Shown: one piece after another, positions 55,350 through 64,000 of the stretch | How the letters are laid out: each line of letters begins with the position of its first letter | Position numbering within the stretch: the first letter of the stretch is position 1 | Source of the DNA: Polynucleobacter sp. MWH-UH23A | Lineage (GTDB): Bacteria > Pseudomonadota > Gammaproteobacteria > Burkholderiales > Burkholderiaceae | Length of the DNA stretch: 64,000 nucleotides | Assembly (NCBI RefSeq): GCF_040409805.1 | Contig: NZ_CP099572.1 | Location: forward strand, 1,922,001 to 1,986,000 | Direction of reading: 5' to 3' | Notes under the pieces: generated by a model | What the model was told of the DNA's origin: nothing | The model's database searches: none | Seen by the model: only the letters and a program-made list of their open reading frames with translations | Made by a program: the position numbers and the translations under genes

Positions 55350-57077
55350 CTACATCTTTGCTGGAGCAGATACCCCTAAGACTCTCAACCCATTTTGCAG
55401 AACCTGACGCGTTGCTGATAACAAGGCAAGGCGTGCAAGCTTCAGGGCTTCATCGTCTACTAATACCCGATCGGCGTTATAGAAGGTATGAAAATCACCA
55501 GCTAAATCACGCAAGTAAAAAGCGAGGGCATGTGGCGCCAATTCTGCTGCTGCATTTGTTAACACCTCTGGATACTCTGCAAGTCGTCTTAACAAATGAT
55601 CCGAAGCCTTGCTTTGTAATAAGGACAAATCTGCGTTGACTAAATCGGCCGGCTTACCACCCCATTGCTGCAGAATTGAACTAATGCGCGCATGTGCATA
55701 TTGCACATAAAACACAGGATTTTCATCATTTTGTTGAAGCGCTAAATCAACATCAAAGACAAATTCAGTATCTGCTTTACGAGAGATCAAGAAGAAACGC
55801 ACCGCATCACGTCCGCGCTGGAGCGCCAATTCTCTCTCTTCGAGAGTCATATCGGGAGTAACGCCGCCAGACCATTCAACTAGATCTCGCACGGTCACAT
55901 AAGAACCTGCGCGTTTAGAAATTTTGACCTCTTCACCATGACGCATCACGGTAACCATTTTGTGCAATACATAATCTGGGTAATCTTTCGGAATATCCCA
56001 GCCACGCTTCTGAGCTACGCCCTGCAAGCCTGAACGAACGCGTGCGATCGTTCCGTGGTGATCGCTGCCTTGAACGTTAATCACTTTCTCAAAGCCGCGA
56101 TTCCATTTACTGGTGTGATATGCCACGTCTGGAACAAAATAAGTAAAGCTGCCATCTGACTTTCGCATCACGCGATCTTTATCGTCGCCGTCATCAGTTG
56201 TTCTGAGCCAAAGCGCGCCTTCAGCCTCATAGGTTTTTCCGATTGCCTGCAAATCTTGAACGATCTGGTCGACACTACCATCGGTATATAAAGATGATTC
56301 CAAATAGTAACAGTCGAACTTCACGCCAAAAGTCTTCAAATCAATATCTTGCTCGTTGCGTAAATATGCCACTGCAAATTTACGGATCGACTCTAGGTCA
56401 TCCTGATAATCAGTCGATGCTTTAAATGCAGAAGCAATTTCTGCAATGTATTCCCCGTTGTAAGCTTGCTCAGGCCAATTGGCATCCCCTGGCTTTAAAC
56501 CATGTAAGCGCGCTTGAACAGACAGAGCAAGATTGGCGATTTGTACGCCAGCATCGTTGTAGTAAAACTCACGATGTACTTTTACTCCCTGAGTAGCCAA
56601 TAAGTTAGCCAGAGCATCGCCGAGAGCGGCTTGTCTACCATGCCCAACATGCAGGGGGCCAGTTGGGTTTGCTGAAACAAACTCAATCATGGCACTACCA
56701 ATCGGTCCAGAGCCCTGACTGACTTCGCCAAAATGAACACCGGATGATAGGATCTCACCAATAACCGCAGTTTTAGCTTGGTTACTCAATCGAAAATTAA
56801 TAAAACCGGGCCCAGCAATTTCGCAGGACGAAATGAGCTGGCCAAAACCAGCCTCTTTTTGCAATCTATCCACCAAGGCTTGAGCTAGATCTCGAGGATT
56901 GAGCTTCCATGCCTTTGAAAGCTGGAGGGCGATATTGCATGCCACATCCCCATGATCGACTGCCTTTGGCCTTTCTAAACGGGGGGTTGGGGCATCATCT
57001 AAGCCACGCTCCTGAGCTAGGCCTTTGAGAGCCGAACTCAACATATCAATTAAACGGTTTTTATTGGTCTGCAACAT
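55350..57077 (-). CDS. argS: Arginyl-tRNA synthetase
   Basis: A 575-residue class I synthetase with the N-terminal Add1 domain, HIGH-type HVGHGRQA, the KMSK-type VKISKRAG and a C-terminal anticodon-binding domain. It charges tRNA-Arg. It begins the argS-SPOR-dsbA unit and is divergent from the DUF1840 gene. Confidence 0.97.
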   Translation of the reverse strand: MLQTNKNRLIDMLSSALKGLAQERGLDDAPTPRLERPKAVDHGDVACNIALQLSKAWKLNPRDLAQALVDRLQKEAGFGQLISSCEIAGPGFINFRLSNQAKTAVIGEILSSGVHFGEVSQGSGPIGSAMIEFVSANPTGPLHVGHGRQAALGDALANLLATQGVKVHREFYYNDAGVQIANLALSVQARLHGLKPGDANWPEQAYNGEYIAEIASAFKASTDYQDDLESIRKFAVAYLRNEQDIDLKTFGVKFDCYYLESSLYTDGSVDQIVQDLQAIGKTYEAEGALWLRTTDDGDDKDRVMRKSDGSFTYFVPDVAYHTSKWNRGFEKVINVQGSDHHGTIARVRSGLQGVAQKRGWDIPKDYPDYVLHKMVTVMRHGEEVKISKRAGSYVTVRDLVEWSGGVTPDMTLEERELALQRGRDAVRFFLISRKADTEFVFDVDLALQQNDENPVFYVQYAHARISSILQQWGGKPADLVNADLSLLQSKASDHLLRRLAEYPEVLTNAAAELAPHALAFYLRDLAGDFHTFYNADRVLVDDEALKLARLALLSATRQVLQNGLRVLGVSAPAKM

Positions 57078-57112
57078 AGATAAGTGAGTTTATCAGGTGG
57101 TAAGCTGTTGAA

Positions 57113-57430
57113 ATGATCTATCACTTTCGCTCTAAAGCTGGTCCGGATGTCATCATGCTGGCTGATCTGACCAAGCGAATCTTCGATATCTTGGGTCGCC
57201 CGCTTGAGCCCAGGGGAATATTGACTGAGGAGCAATTGCCCGCACTAATTACCGCCCTAGAAACCGCCATCTTGAATGATCTCGAGGAACGCAAAAAAGC
57301 GAATGAAAACAAAGATGGTGAATCCGAGAAACCAAAACTAGCAGATCGACTTGGTCAAAGGGCATATCCATTTTTAGAACTCATGAAGCAGGCGCGAGCA
57401 AAAAATGAACCTGTCATGTGGGGCGTTTAA
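57113..57430 (+). CDS. DUF1840 family protein
   Basis: A 105-residue protein ([16 protein letters not shown]...) of the DUF1840 type, largely helical with a Lys/Glu-rich central linker ([13 protein letters not shown]). Function unknown. It is divergent from argS and its end overlaps the metH end by four bases on the opposite strand. Confidence 0.85.
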   Translation: MIYHFRSKAGPDVIMLADLTKRIFDILGRPLEPRGILTEEQLPALITALETAILNDLEERKKANENKDGESEKPKLADRLGQRAYPFLELMKQARAKNEPVMWGV

Positions 57431-60189
57431 TCCACCAAACTTGCAAGTTGACGACGCACGTCATCAACTGATTGACCACGACGTTTTGCTAAATCCTCAA
57501 CCTGCTCAGAGCTAATTTTTCCAACATTGAAATATTGCGCGTTAGGATGAGCCAAATAGAAACCGCTTACGCTTGACGCAGGATTCATAGCCAGAGATTC
57601 TGTAAGGGTCATTCCGATATCTTCAGACCCAATTACACGCAGCAAATCTTCCTTCACCTCATGTGCAGGGCAGGCAGGATAACCAGGTGCTGGACGAATG
57701 CCGCGATATTCCTCATTGATCATTTGATCATTAGTTAGCAACTCATCGGTTGCATAACCCCACAAATCAGTTCGAACGCGATGATGCATTAATTCAGCAA
57801 AAGCTTCTGCCAGGCGATCTGCTAAAGCTTTCAACATAATGGCGCTGTAATCATCATGCTTTGCCTGGAACTCGGCTACTTTCTTTTCAACACCGTGGCC
57901 AGTAGTTACCGCAAAACAACCGACGTAATCAGCAACGCCGGTATCTTTTGGCGCAACATAATCTGCTAAGCAACGATTCGGCCTACGAACACCATCAACT
58001 ACAGGACGTTCTGATTGCTGGCGCAAGTTATGCCAAACAAACAAAGGATGCTTACGCTCTTCGTCGCTATAGAAAACAATATCGTCGCCAATAGTATTGG
58101 CGGGATAGAAAGCGACAACACCATCAGCCTGAAGCCATTGCCCTTTAATCAGCTTATCCAACATGATCTGAGCATCGGCATAGACCTTACGCGCTTCCTC
58201 ACCAACTACTTCGTCATCCAAGATCGCTGGGAATTTTCCTGCCAAATCCCAGGTCTGAAAGAATGGAGTCCAATCTATGTACTTAGCAATATCGCTAAGA
58301 GCAAAATTCTTAAAGACACGACGTCCAATAAATTTTGGCTTCTCTGGAACATATGAAGACCAATTAATCATCTCGCGATTTTTGCGCGCTTCTTCCAGAG
58401 AGATGCTTGGTGTTGCCTTCTTATTCGCGTGCTGCTCACGAATACGAGCATAGTCATCACGCAAATCTTGAATAAATTTCTTTGCGCTCTCATCAGATAA
58501 TAGACTTGATGCTACAGACACGGAACGAGATGCATCAGGCACATACACAACCGGGCCATCATAGTGAGGCGCTATCTTTACAGCGGTGTGAACTCGTGAA
58601 GTCGTAGCGCCACCAATCATTAAAGGAATTTGACGAGAACGGAAATACTCATCGCGCTGCATCTCTTGTGCAACGTATGTCATTTCTTCTAGCGATGGAG
58701 TTATCAATCCTGAAAGACCGACAATATCTGCATTTTCTTCTTTGGCACGCTTCAAGATTTCCGCGCAAGGCACCATCACGCCCATGTTAGCAACTTCAAA
58801 ATTATTACATTGCAGTACTACAGTAACAATATTCTTACCAATATCGTGCACATCACCTTTGACGGTAGCCATCACAATCTTGCCTTTGGCTTTGGCCTCG
58901 CCACCCGCCGCGATATGTTGACGCTTTTCTTCCTCAATATAGGGTATGAGCATCGCAACAGCTTGCTTCATTACACGCGCACTCTTTACCACCTGCGGCA
59001 AGAACATTTTGCCGGCGCCAAACAAATCGCCTACAACATTCATACCATCCATGAGCGGGCCTTCAATGACCTCGATTGGTCTACCACCCGCGCCCATGAT
59101 CTGCGCGCGTAACTCTTCAGTATCTTCTTCTATAAATGTCGTGATGCCATGCACTAAAGCATGCGTTAAACGCTCGCGTACTGGCGCTTCTCGCCACGCT
59201 AAATTCTCAACCTGCTTAGTACCATCGCCTTTAAATTGATCGGCAATCGCCAAGAGTCTCTCGGTTGGGGTTTGACCTTCTTTTAACTTAAAACGATTGA
59301 GTACTACGTCTTCAACTCGCTCGCGCAGTTCTGGGTCAAGGTCAGCATATACGCCTAATTGACCAGCATTAACGATGCCCATGTCCATGCCGGCTTGAAT
59401 CGCATGGTAAAGAAATACTGTATGAATTGCTTCTCGTACTCGATCATTTCCACGGAAAGAGAAGCTCACATTTGAAACGCCACCGCTGACCTTAGCTCCA
59501 GGAAGATTCTCTTTTATCCAACGTGTAGCGTTAATGAAATCCACGGCATAGTTATCATGCTCTTCAATACCCGTCGCAATCGCAAAGATATTGGGATCGA
59601 AAATAATATCTTCTGCAGGAAAGCCAATCTCATTTACCAGAATGTCATAGCTTCTCTGACAAATTTCTATCTTGCGCTCAAATGTATCAGCCTGACCTAC
59701 CTCATCGAATGCCATCACCACTGTTGCTGCACCATAACGACGTATCAGAGCAGCTTGCTTACGGAAAGGCTCCTCGCCCTCCTTCATAGAAATTGAATTG
59801 ACGATGGGCTTGCCCTGAATGCACTTCAGACCTGCCTCAATCACACTCCATTTTGAGGAGTCAATCATGATGGGTACGCGTGCAATATCAGGCTCGGATG
59901 CAATTAGATTGAGGAAGCGCGTCATTGCCGCTTCTGAGTCAAGCATTGCCTCATCCATGTTGATGTCAATGACTTGGGCACCGTTTTCAACTTGCTGGCG
60001 CGCTACAGCAAGCGCTTCATCAAATTGATTATTCAAAATCATTCGTGCAAATGCTTTGGAGCCCGTCACATTAGTACGCTCACCAATGTTCACGAAGCCT
60101 ACAGCGTCAGTTACATTGAATGGCTCCAATCCAGAGAGCTTCATTGCTGGAATCATTTGCTTCTGATTTTTGTTTTCTATCTTACTCAT
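57427..60189 (-). CDS. metH: Cobalamin-dependent methionine synthase, folate/B12/activation part
   Basis: A 920-residue protein equal to the C-terminal three modules of E. coli MetH: the pterin-binding TIM barrel ([14 protein letters not shown]), the cap and cobalamin-binding Rossmann domain with the [10 protein letters not shown] ligand motif, and the SAM-binding reactivation domain ([10 protein letters not shown]). The homocysteine module is the separate upstream gene. The ATG overlaps that gene's stop by four bases, so both parts are made together. Confidence 0.95.
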   Translation of the reverse strand: MSKIENKNQKQMIPAMKLSGLEPFNVTDAVGFVNIGERTNVTGSKAFARMILNNQFDEALAVARQQVENGAQVIDINMDEAMLDSEAAMTRFLNLIASEPDIARVPIMIDSSKWSVIEAGLKCIQGKPIVNSISMKEGEEPFRKQAALIRRYGAATVVMAFDEVGQADTFERKIEICQRSYDILVNEIGFPAEDIIFDPNIFAIATGIEEHDNYAVDFINATRWIKENLPGAKVSGGVSNVSFSFRGNDRVREAIHTVFLYHAIQAGMDMGIVNAGQLGVYADLDPELRERVEDVVLNRFKLKEGQTPTERLLAIADQFKGDGTKQVENLAWREAPVRERLTHALVHGITTFIEEDTEELRAQIMGAGGRPIEVIEGPLMDGMNVVGDLFGAGKMFLPQVVKSARVMKQAVAMLIPYIEEEKRQHIAAGGEAKAKGKIVMATVKGDVHDIGKNIVTVVLQCNNFEVANMGVMVPCAEILKRAKEENADIVGLSGLITPSLEEMTYVAQEMQRDEYFRSRQIPLMIGGATTSRVHTAVKIAPHYDGPVVYVPDASRSVSVASSLLSDESAKKFIQDLRDDYARIREQHANKKATPSISLEEARKNREMINWSSYVPEKPKFIGRRVFKNFALSDIAKYIDWTPFFQTWDLAGKFPAILDDEVVGEEARKVYADAQIMLDKLIKGQWLQADGVVAFYPANTIGDDIVFYSDEERKHPLFVWHNLRQQSERPVVDGVRRPNRCLADYVAPKDTGVADYVGCFAVTTGHGVEKKVAEFQAKHDDYSAIMLKALADRLAEAFAELMHHRVRTDLWGYATDELLTNDQMINEEYRGIRPAPGYPACPAHEVKEDLLRVIGSEDIGMTLTESLAMNPASSVSGFYLAHPNAQYFNVGKISSEQVEDLAKRRGQSVDDVRRQLASLVD

Positions 60190-61247
60190 GCTTCTTCAGC
60201 CTCTTCTCGATAGAAAACTCTCGGCTTGCGTTTTGCAACTGCACTTGCAATCGCGCGAATGTGGTCAGGCGTAGTTCCACAACAACCGCCCACCAAGTTC
60301 ACCAACCCATCTTTCGCAAAACCGTCTACTAAACCCGAGGTAATTTCAGGCGTCTCATCAAATCCAGTATCACTCATCGGGTTAGGTAAACCCGCATTTG
60401 GATAGCAAGATACTGCGGCATCACATATGCGCGCTAGCTCCGCGATATAAGGGCGCATCAGGGCTGCACCCAAAGCACAGTTGAGTCCAAAAGTCAGCGG
60501 CTTGATGTGGCGAAGGCTATTCCAGAATGCTTCTACAGTTTGCCCTGAAAGAATTCTTCCGGAGGCATCTGTTACGGTTCCGGAAATCATGACTGGCAAG
60601 CGCTCGCCTGTCTCTTCAAAGAATTCATCGAGGGCAAACAACGCTGCTTTTGCATTCAGAGTATCGAAAATAGTTTCAACTAAAAATAAATCCACTCCGC
60701 CCGCAAAAAGCCCTTCAATTTGTTCGCGATAAGAAGTGCGCAAAGCATCAAAAGTAATATTGCGCGCACCCGGATCATTTACATCGGGAGAAATACTTGC
60801 AGTCTTTGGAGTTGGACCAATCGCGCCAGCAGCAAAACGCGGCTTATCAACAGTGCCGTACTTATCACAGGCAGCACGTGCGAGTTTTGCCGAGACTTCA
60901 TTCATCTCTCGCGCCAAGCCAGGCATCTTGTAATCTTCTTGAGCTACCGAGGTTGCGCCAAATGTGTTCGTCTCAATAATGTCAGCGCCAGCATCTAAAT
61001 ACTTCTCGTGTATCTCGCTGATGATTTGAGGCTGGGTCAGCACTAATAATTCATTATTTCCTTTGAGGTCGCCAGGATGTTCTGCAAAACGAGTATTTCC
61101 TGGCAGCCCCCGATAATCCGCTTCGGTTAACTTATATTGCTGAATCATGGTGCCCATTGCGCCATCCAATATGAGGATGCGCTGCTTTAAAAGCTCAGGA
61201 AGTGCCTGACCGCGGGTGTAAGGCTGGGACAAACCATTAAATTGCAT
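60186..61247 (-). CDS. metH: Methionine synthase, homocysteine-binding part
   Basis: A 353-residue homocysteine S-methyltransferase domain with [15 protein letters not shown], the zinc ligands Cys in FGLNCALGA and the [10 protein letters not shown] pair. It corresponds to the first module of MetH, here a separate gene. Such splitting is known in Burkholderiales. There is no room for a cobalamin riboswitch upstream: about 75 bp separate it from the divergent phaM gene. Confidence 0.94.
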   Translation of the reverse strand: MQFNGLSQPYTRGQALPELLKQRILILDGAMGTMIQQYKLTEADYRGLPGNTRFAEHPGDLKGNNELLVLTQPQIISEIHEKYLDAGADIIETNTFGATSVAQEDYKMPGLAREMNEVSAKLARAACDKYGTVDKPRFAAGAIGPTPKTASISPDVNDPGARNITFDALRTSYREQIEGLFAGGVDLFLVETIFDTLNAKAALFALDEFFEETGERLPVMISGTVTDASGRILSGQTVEAFWNSLRHIKPLTFGLNCALGAALMRPYIAELARICDAAVSCYPNAGLPNPMSDTGFDETPEITSGLVDGFAKDGLVNLVGGCCGTTPDHIRAIASAVAKRKPRVFYREEAEEA

Positions 61248-61321
61248 TGCTTAACCGGGATTGATCTCTAGAATCCCTTATTCTATTGGAAAAGCCACCT
61301 TTTATTTACCCTGGAGTCGCT

Positions 61322-61774
61322 ATGTTTGGAACCATTCCCGAATTCAATCAAAGTCTTGAGATGTTTAAAACCATGTGGGGACAAGGCGCAACAGGCCAAG
61401 CTGGACAGTTCCCCTTCACCACGGACGCCTCTAAAGCGGCTGGCGGCTTTGGTGCGGCCTTTCCAGGCATGGACATCGAGGAACTTGAGAAACGCATTAA
61501 GGACCTGAAAAGCGTTGAAAACTGGCTCAATCTCAACCTCAATATTCTGAAGTCCACGATTCAGGGACTTGAAGTACAACATGCAACAATGATGGCCCTG
61601 AAATCATTTGGGGATGCAGTTTCTGCGGCAAGTGCTGCAGCCACACCCAAATCAGAATCTAGCGAGAGTCCTAAAGCAACAAAAGCTAAACCGCGTAAAA
61701 CCGCAACACGCCGTCCTCGCAAAGCTGGCGATCCAACTTACCTCGACGAAGTAGGTAATTCAGATGAGCAATAG
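61322..61774 (+). CDS. phaM: PhaM-like polyhydroxyalkanoate granule regulator
   Basis: A 150-residue protein with a phasin-like helical part (ending ATMMALKSFGDAV) and a basic Lys/Arg/Ala/Pro tail (KATKAKPRKTATRRPRK) like PhaM of Ralstonia, which binds DNA and activates PHA synthase. It matches in layout and length, not by a diagnostic motif. ATG 61322 with a GGAG upstream is preferred to 61286. It overlaps the MBL gene by 89 bases. Confidence 0.75.
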   Translation: MFGTIPEFNQSLEMFKTMWGQGATGQAGQFPFTTDASKAAGGFGAAFPGMDIEELEKRIKDLKSVENWLNLNLNILKSTIQGLEVQHATMMALKSFGDAVSAASAAATPKSESSESPKATKAKPRKTATRRPRKAGDPTYLDEVGNSDEQ

Positions 61775-62771
61775 CCTCACCCATTGCAAAAGTGAGTTGG
61801 TGAATATCGAGTTCTCGTTTAAATAAAACAGGAACAATTTCGCGAGCAGTAATCGGCTTTTGACATGCCGCCAATGCATCTGCCAAACGCTCATCGTGAT
61901 GAGCGTTTAACTGCATGATTCTGGGCTTTATACCAACAAAAGGTTTTCCATGGGATGGCAGCACTAATGTGTCATCTGGCAAGGGTAAATACTTTGCCAA
62001 CGATTGCAGATACAAGCCTAATGGATCAGCATCTGGATCAGCGTCATAAACGCTAACGTTCGTAGAGATCCTCGGCAACAACATATCTCCTGAAATCAAC
62101 ACTTTCAGGTTTTTGCAAAATAGTGATGCATGCTCTGGTGCATGACCATAACCCATGATGACTTGCCAATCATTTCCACCAATGGAAATAAACTCACCAT
62201 CAAGGATGCGGCGATATTGGCGGGGCACACCAGGAACCATATTGCTATAGTAATTTGATCGCGCCCGAATTTTTTCCAAATCCTCTGGTGCGGTTAAACC
62301 ATGCTTTTGAAAATGGTCCGCAGAACCACCGCCGCCTGCACGCGCACCTACCGCTGCGCCACCCTCTTTGCAACTTAACCATTGCGCTGTCAAATAATCT
62401 GTCATGGAAATCCACAAAGGGGCATTCCATTTTTCACATAGCCACTGAGACAAACCAACATGATCTGGATGCATATGCGTCACAATCACACGCAATACCG
62501 GCAAGCCTTCTAATTGAGTTGCAAAAATAGTTTCCCATGATGCTTTTGTCTCATCATTGGCAATACCGCAGTCCACAATTGTCCAACCCTCAATTCCATT
62601 GAATTGATCGCGCAACAGCCAAAGATTAATATGATCTAAAGCAAAGGGTAGCTTCATACGCAACCAGCGAACGCCGGGCGCAAGCTCAATGCTTTGCCCC
62701 ACTGGTGGAAGTTGATCCCCTAATGGATAATGAATGGCATCTTCATTCATGGTTTGCTGTTGCTTACTCAT
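61686..62771 (-). CDS. Metallo-beta-lactamase fold hydrolase
   Basis: A 361-residue MBL-fold hydrolase with THMHPDHVG as the zinc site, downstream Asp/His ligands (YGHAPEHASL, VLPSHGKP) and a C-terminal winged-helix-like domain. It resembles a family of glyoxalase-like or thioesterase-like hydrolases; substrate unknown. Its 3' end lies 89 bp inside phaM on the other strand, coding through phaM's basic tail. Confidence 0.88.
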   Translation of the reverse strand: MSKQQQTMNEDAIHYPLGDQLPPVGQSIELAPGVRWLRMKLPFALDHINLWLLRDQFNGIEGWTIVDCGIANDETKASWETIFATQLEGLPVLRVIVTHMHPDHVGLSQWLCEKWNAPLWISMTDYLTAQWLSCKEGGAAVGARAGGGGSADHFQKHGLTAPEDLEKIRARSNYYSNMVPGVPRQYRRILDGEFISIGGNDWQVIMGYGHAPEHASLFCKNLKVLISGDMLLPRISTNVSVYDADPDADPLGLYLQSLAKYLPLPDDTLVLPSHGKPFVGIKPRIMQLNAHHDERLADALAACQKPITAREIVPVLFKRELDIHQLTFAMGEAIAHLNYLLRRGKLDRQLCEDGVLRFYAV

Positions 62772-62803
62772 ATTTAATTTCTTTTATTGCACTCAAGATT
62801 ACT

Positions 62804-62974
62804 TTGACAACAGTTCCATCACCCTGCATTAATTGGTGCGATATCAACCCTGAAAACGGCTATTGTCGCGGCTGTTATCGCACACTTTCTGAAATCGCAG
62901 ATTGGTCAGAATTACCCAACGAAGATAAACTCAAGATTTGGGAAGCCATCACCACTCGTAAATTGCAAGCTTAG
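62804..62974 (+). CDS. DUF1289 family small cysteine-rich protein
   Basis: A 56-residue protein with the DUF1289 pattern PSPCINWCDINPENGYCRGC and a WSELPNEDK helix. The four Cys suggest metal binding. No ATG fits; TTG at 62804 gives the family's usual start. An in-frame ATG at 62705 would place the start inside the MBL gene on the other strand. Function unknown. Confidence 0.75.
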   Translation: MTTVPSPCINWCDINPENGYCRGCYRTLSEIADWSELPNEDKLKIWEAITTRKLQA

Positions 62975-62999
62975 ATTAAGCTGATCTTCAAGTCATCTC

Positions 63000-63983
63000 T
63001 TAGCGATTCACATCTATAATCAAACGACCGCGCACATTGCCAAGCATCAACTCCTGCGCATACTTTAAAGATTCTTCCAGAGTAATTTCTTGAGAAATTT
63101 CATCGAGCGTCTTCAGATCAACTAATTTACTTAACTGCTCATAAGCGGCAATTCGTTTTTCACGAGGCACTGTAACGCTATTAATTCCATAAAGTGTTAC
63201 GCCTCGCAAAATAAAAGGTGCCACACTTGAAGGAAAGTCCATGCCTTGGGCGAGCCCGCAAGCAGCTACCGCACCATTACTCTTGGTTTGTGCGCAGGCA
63301 TTTGCAAGCGTGTAACTACCGACACTATCTAATACCGCAGCCCAACGCTCTTTAGCTAAAGGTTTGCCTGGCGCTGACAAGCTTGCGCGATCAATAACTT
63401 CACTGGCGCCTAATTTTTTTAGATAATCCGCTTCAGCCATCCGCCCCGTACTAGCAACCACAGTAAACCCGAGCTTACTTAATAAGGTGATCGCAAAACT
63501 GCCGACACCACCAGCTGCACCAGTAACCAAAACTTCACCATCACTTGGTTTGAGCCCATGCTTTTGTAAAGCCATTACACACAGCATAGCGGTATATCCA
63601 GCAGTACCAATTGCAAGGGCTTGTTTTGCAGTAAATCCTTTTGGCAATGGAATAAGCCAATCAGATTTCACGCGAGCCTGTTGAGCCAAACCACCCCAAT
63701 GGCCCTCGCCAACTCCCCAGCCATTTAAAAGCACCATATCGCCCGCCTTAAAGTCAGGACTAGCGCTCTCGATGACCTCTCCCGCAAAGTCAATTCCAGG
63801 AACCATAGGGAAACTGCGCACAACAGGGCCCTTACCGGTAATGGCCAAACCATCCTTGTAATTGAGGGTGGAATAGAGAACTTTTACCCTGACATCACCC
63901 TCTGGAAGGCTGGATTCATCGACCTGACCAAGCTCTGCTCTGTACCCCTGGTCATCTTTATTAATCAAGATTGCTTTAAACAT
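63000..63983 (-). CDS. acuI: YhdH/AcuI family NADPH-dependent acrylyl-CoA reductase-like oxidoreductase
   Basis: A 327-residue zinc-independent MDR-family reductase with LNYKDGLAITGKGPVVRSFP cut to the key part NYKDGLAITGKG, the NADPH loop VTGAAGGVGSFA and VLLNGWGVGEGHWGG. AcuI reduces acrylyl-CoA; YhdH/YhfP homologues act on related compounds, so the substrate is an inference. The upstream promoter region is cut by the window edge. Confidence 0.85.
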   Translation of the reverse strand: MFKAILINKDDQGYRAELGQVDESSLPEGDVRVKVLYSTLNYKDGLAITGKGPVVRSFPMVPGIDFAGEVIESASPDFKAGDMVLLNGWGVGEGHWGGLAQQARVKSDWLIPLPKGFTAKQALAIGTAGYTAMLCVMALQKHGLKPSDGEVLVTGAAGGVGSFAITLLSKLGFTVVASTGRMAEADYLKKLGASEVIDRASLSAPGKPLAKERWAAVLDSVGSYTLANACAQTKSNGAVAACGLAQGMDFPSSVAPFILRGVTLYGINSVTVPREKRIAAYEQLSKLVDLKTLDEISQEITLEESLKYAQELMLGNVRGRLIIDVNR

Positions 63984-64000
63984 GTCTCTTTTCCCCGCAT

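Noticed and set aside
61248..61321. Cobalamin riboswitch upstream of metH
   Set aside because: The divergent gap is only about 75 bp, too short for the element, and no B12-box-like sequence is seen.

Overview
The window looks like core chromosome of a free-living betaproteobacterium of the order Burkholderiales, most like Polynucleobacter. The evidence is gene order (lptCAB-hpf-ptsN-hprK-rapZ; lolB-ispE-tRNA-Gln-prs-rplY-pth; argS-SPOR-dsbA), a split metH, a PhaM-type granule protein, a caa3-type cytochrome oxidase operon, and GC that looks moderate rather than Burkholderia-high. Coding is very dense, with many 1-4 bp start/stop overlaps. No gene-free stretch exceeds 300 bp; the longest are 1718-1918 and about 41641-41902. 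I see no insertion sequence, prophage, CRISPR array, integrase or rRNA operon. The one RNA gene I can support is tRNA-Gln(UUG).

Layout. 1-4.6 kb: end of the LPS-transport operon (lptC fragment, lptA, lptB), then hpf, ptsN, hprK, rapZ; rpoN is missing from its usual place. 4.6-6.5 kb: mutM-mutY. 6.5-11.5 kb: a TPR-LolB fusion gene, ispE, tRNA-Gln, prs, rplY, pth. 11.5-15.7 kb: ferredoxin, coaD, rsmD and two M16 peptidases. 15.7-17.6 kb: ftsY and rpoH, the latter under a perfect CIRCE element. 17.6-26.6 kb: a caa3 oxidase cluster (ctaC, ctaD, assembly factors, ctaE, SURF1, haem A synthesis, SCO). 26.8-34 kb: methyltransferase, comF, trmL, gpsA-secB-grxC-rhodanese, gpmA, ctpA, moeB-like. 34-38.8 kb: ptsI, ptsH, EIIA-Man, gshB, gshA. 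38.9-41.9 kb: amtB, glnK and an outer-membrane protein behind two NtrC-like palindromes; divergent ubiK. 42.2-46.9 kb: lipoprotein, lipA, lipB, DUF493, hydrolase, 2Fe-2S protein, VanZ-like protein. 47-49 kb: birA-coaX and hldE C-domain. 49-54 kb: exported glutathione peroxidase, flavoprotein, DUF1365, cfa, SDR. 54-57.4 kb: dsbA, SPOR protein, argS, DUF1840. 57.4-64 kb: two-gene metH, phaM, MBL hydrolase, DUF1289, acuI-like reductase.

How the genes fit together. PtsI, HPr, EIIA-Man, EIIA-Ntr and HprK form a regulatory phosphorelay with no sugar permease in view. GshA/GshB, glutaredoxin and glutathione peroxidase form a thiol-redox set. The ctaC-to-sco block makes and matures one terminal oxidase. 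The most unusual items are the cysteine-free TPR-LolB fusion (the LolB lipid anchor is gone), the CIRCE operator overlapping a TTGACA -35 upstream of rpoH, and the paired NtrC-like sites upstream of the OMP-glnK-amtB unit. Nothing in the window looks like a wholly new multi-gene system.
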